A DNA stretch of 64,000 bases, from NCBI GenBank assembly GCA_902781655.1, contig CACZJZ010000011.1, positions 1-64,000 of the forward strand, given 5' to 3'. The position numbers and the translations under genes were made by a program. Of this stretch, positions 62,508 through 64,000 are shown one piece after another. Positions within the stretch are counted from its first letter, which is position 1. The number at the start of each line of letters is the position of its first letter. Source of the stretch: an uncultured Lachnospiraceae bacterium (GTDB lineage Bacteria > Bacillota > Clostridia > Lachnospirales > Lachnospiraceae). Below the pieces are notes generated by a model. That model saw only the letters and a list, made by a program, of their open reading frames with translations. It made no database searches and was not told the origin of the DNA.

Positions 62508-63713
62508 ATGGATATGGACTATATCGAAGTAACCGGAAAGACGGTAGCGGACTGCATCACAGAGGCATGTCAGAAACTTTCTGTCGTCAGCAGCCGCCTG
62601 GACTATGAGGTAATCAGCGAGGGAAGCACCGGCTTCCTAGGATTCAATGTCAAGCCCGCCAGAATCCGGGCCAGAATCCGTGAAGAGAGTATGGAGCAGA
62701 AACCGAAGGCACAGACCGCGGCTGAACCGTCCGAACAGCAGATCTCTGACCAGGTTGCTGAGCCCACCGCAGATGGACATCGTTCCGATTCTGCGGAGGC
62801 GAATCTGAATAGCAGGGAGGAGAGTCCGGAATATGTCTCTCCGATCCGCTGGGATACCAGCGCTCCTGTCCAGAAGAATGACGAGGAAGAAGAGGAGGGA
62901 GACGCAGGCCATTCAGACAACAGAGACACCCGCTATGAACAGCGTGGAAACCGACGCAATGGTCGCGGCTATGATCGGCGAAATTCCTATGATGCGCGCC
63001 GGGGCACCGGAAATGGAACCCGCCGTTCGGAGGATCGCCGGTATCGCAGCAGAGACGACCGCGACGAAGAAAGCAGGGAGCTCTCAGAAAATTACGCACA
63101 GAGTGAAGCAGGCAGCCCGGAATTGCAGGAACAGCAGCCGGAGGTGAATCGAACTCCGATTCCCGAGGAAAAGCGTCTCACGGAGGAGCAAATTGCGGAG
63201 ATCAAGGGAAAGGCAGAAGAATTCCTTCAGAATGTCTTTCATGACATGAAGATGGAGGTCACGATTTCTATGTCTTTCGATCCGAAATGGAATACGCTCT
63301 CCATCGATCTTTCCGGCGATGACATGGGTATTCTTATTGGAAAACGGGGACAAACACTGGATTCGATTCAGTATCTGGTTTCACTTGTCGTCAACCGGGT
63401 AGTAGAGCCATATATTCATGTCAAGGCGGATACGGAAAACTATCGCGTAAGACGCAAGGAAACACTGGAAATCCTGGCGAGAAATATCGCCGGCAAGGTA
63501 AGACGGACGAGACGACCGGTAGAGCTTGAACCAATGAATCCGTACGAACGGCGCATCATTCATTCTGCGCTTCAGAATGACCGCTATGTCACAACACATT
63601 CTGAAGGGGAAGAACCATTCCGCAAGGTTGTGATCAGCCCTAAGAAACCGGCGTACGGAAATGGTTATGGCTATGCCCGCCGCAGAAATGCGGAGCGGAT
63701 GGATGAGGAATGA
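62508..63713 (+). CDS. khpB: RNA-binding protein KhpB (Jag/EloR): Jag-N, KH and R3H domains
   Basis: 401 residues. A Jag-N domain (about 1-60: YIEVTGKTVADCI, GSTGFLGF) is joined by a linker of some 165 residues to a KH domain (about 235-310: DDMGILIGKRGQTLDSIQYLVSLVVN, with the GKRG loop) and an R3H domain (about 315-385: LEPMNPYERRIIHSALQ, with R-x-x-x-H). The linker is first acidic, then very rich in Arg, Asp, Gly, Asn and Tyr (RNGRGYDRRNSYDARRG-like), much longer than usual. KhpB with KhpA regulates cell elongation and division genes post-transcriptionally. Confidence 0.94.
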   Translation: MDMDYIEVTGKTVADCITEACQKLSVVSSRLDYEVISEGSTGFLGFNVKPARIRARIREESMEQKPKAQTAAEPSEQQISDQVAEPTADGHRSDSAEANLNSREESPEYVSPIRWDTSAPVQKNDEEEEEGDAGHSDNRDTRYEQRGNRRNGRGYDRRNSYDARRGTGNGTRRSEDRRYRSRDDRDEESRELSENYAQSEAGSPELQEQQPEVNRTPIPEEKRLTEEQIAEIKGKAEEFLQNVFHDMKMEVTISMSFDPKWNTLSIDLSGDDMGILIGKRGQTLDSIQYLVSLVVNRVVEPYIHVKADTENYRVRRKETLEILARNIAGKVRRTRRPVELEPMNPYERRIIHSALQNDRYVTTHSEGEEPFRKVVISPKKPAYGNGYGYARRRNAERMDEE

Positions 63714-63762
63714 TATCTGCTGCCATGGAATGGTGGACAGATGGAAGGTGACTGCAGCCGTG

Positions 63763-63796
63763 TCCGATACAATGGAATTCAACCCATTGTGTCGGA
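63763..63796 (+). terminator. hairpin after khpB
   Basis: TCCGATACAATGG (63763-63775) pairs with CCATTGTGTCGGA (63784-63796) with one wobble, loop about 8 bases, followed by GCGGCTTTCCTT. The T-run is weak, so termination may be partial. Confidence 0.55.
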
Positions 63797-63813
63797 GCGG
63801 CTTTCCTTATAAT
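63787..63813 (+). promoter_or_regulatory. possible mnmE promoter
   Basis: TATAAT at 63808-63813 with TTGTGT at 63787-63792 (15-base spacer, shorter than ideal). The -35 lies inside the hairpin's right arm. Confidence 0.4.
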
Positions 63814-63863
63814 GGCAGGAAATCAGATTCCTATTGCCGGGGAGAACAGGCACTGAGAATCAT

Positions 63864-63878
63864 GCGGCATGGAGGTAT
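63864..63878 (+). repeat. half hairpin leader element before mnmE
   Basis: GCGGCATGGAGGTAT, identical over 15 bases to the - strand sequence at 6134-6148. TGCCG upstream (63836-63840) could pair with CGGCA (63866-63870) over a longer loop. Confidence 0.65.
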
Positions 63879-63880
63879 TT

Positions 63881-64000
63881 ATGGCGCTGCCAGTCGATAA
63901 TCATCAGGAGGATACGATCGCTGCTGTTGCGACCGCTATGACGGAGGCCGGAATCGGCATCATCCGAATCAGCGGTCCGGATGCGATCGCAATCGGGGAT
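63881..64000 (+). CDS. mnmE: tRNA modification GTPase MnmE, 5' part only
   Basis: The first 40 codons are present; the gene runs off the right edge. DTIAAVATAMTEAGIGIIRISGPDA matches, in parts, the start of MnmE (DTI-A-A-x-AT...G-x-G-I-x-I-x-R-x-SG), the folate-binding N-terminal domain. MnmE works with MnmG to modify wobble uridines of tRNA. GGAGGTATTT precedes the ATG. Confidence 0.93.
   Translation, partial: MALPVDNHQEDTIAAVATAMTEAGIGIIRISGPDAIAIGD

Overview
The window is the chromosomal replication-origin region of a fairly GC-rich Gram-positive bacterium of the Clostridia, most likely Lachnospiraceae (inference from gene order and protein style; no database search was possible). The diagnostic block is mnmE-jag-yidC-yidD-rnpA-rpmH // oriC // dnaA-dnaN-yaaA-recF-gyrB-gyrA. 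It is read divergently from a DnaA-box cluster at about 59.85-60.04 kb: the rpmH side on the + strand, the dnaA side on the - strand. No rRNA, tRNA, CRISPR array or intact insertion sequence was seen.

Layout. 0-0.6 kb: tail of an HxlR-type regulator and a strong terminator. 0.6-14 kb: a long - strand run (Lrp-type regulator, class I aminotransferase, pyrimidine-nucleoside phosphorylase, mutS2, response regulator, histidine kinase, AIR-synthase-like protein, HtrA-like PDZ protein that looks catalytically dead, YhaM-like exonuclease, RlmD-type methyltransferase). 14-24 kb: VanW-type envelope protein, a 1052-residue GGDEF-EAL-GGDEF protein, greA (+), YitT-family membrane protein, plsY with a C-terminal extension, and a lipoprotein. 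23.4-31.6 kb: trmB, trxA, a D,D-carboxypeptidase, a DnaQ-like exonuclease, a patatin-like protein, a small alarmone synthetase and a second two-component system. 31.7-34.5 kb: UvrD/PcrA-type helicase and a 98-residue protein resembling the C-terminal domain of FakA-type kinases.

34.6-45.9 kb is an accessory, visibly more AT-rich catabolic block: an ADP-ribosylglycohydrolase-family enzyme with ribokinase, then an aldo/keto reductase, two DapA/NanA-family aldolases and a binding-protein-dependent sugar ABC importer without its own ATPase, all facing a divergent LacI-family regulator. A frameshifted nitroreductase, a dihydrouridine synthase, a nucleoside hydrolase and a CPA2 antiporter connect it to gyrA.

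The most unusual signal is a recurring short RNA-hairpin element placed directly in front of start codons of functionally unrelated core genes on both strands. It has a 5-bp stem, a 7-base loop and an attached Shine-Dalgarno-like tail. Clear copies precede pdp, greA, trmB, the patatin-like gene, a histidine kinase and yaaA; degenerate or half copies precede several others. The greA copy shows a compensatory base-pair change and an exact 12-base internal duplication. The second notable signal is the dnaA leader, where terminator-like hairpins lie between the best promoter and the start codon.
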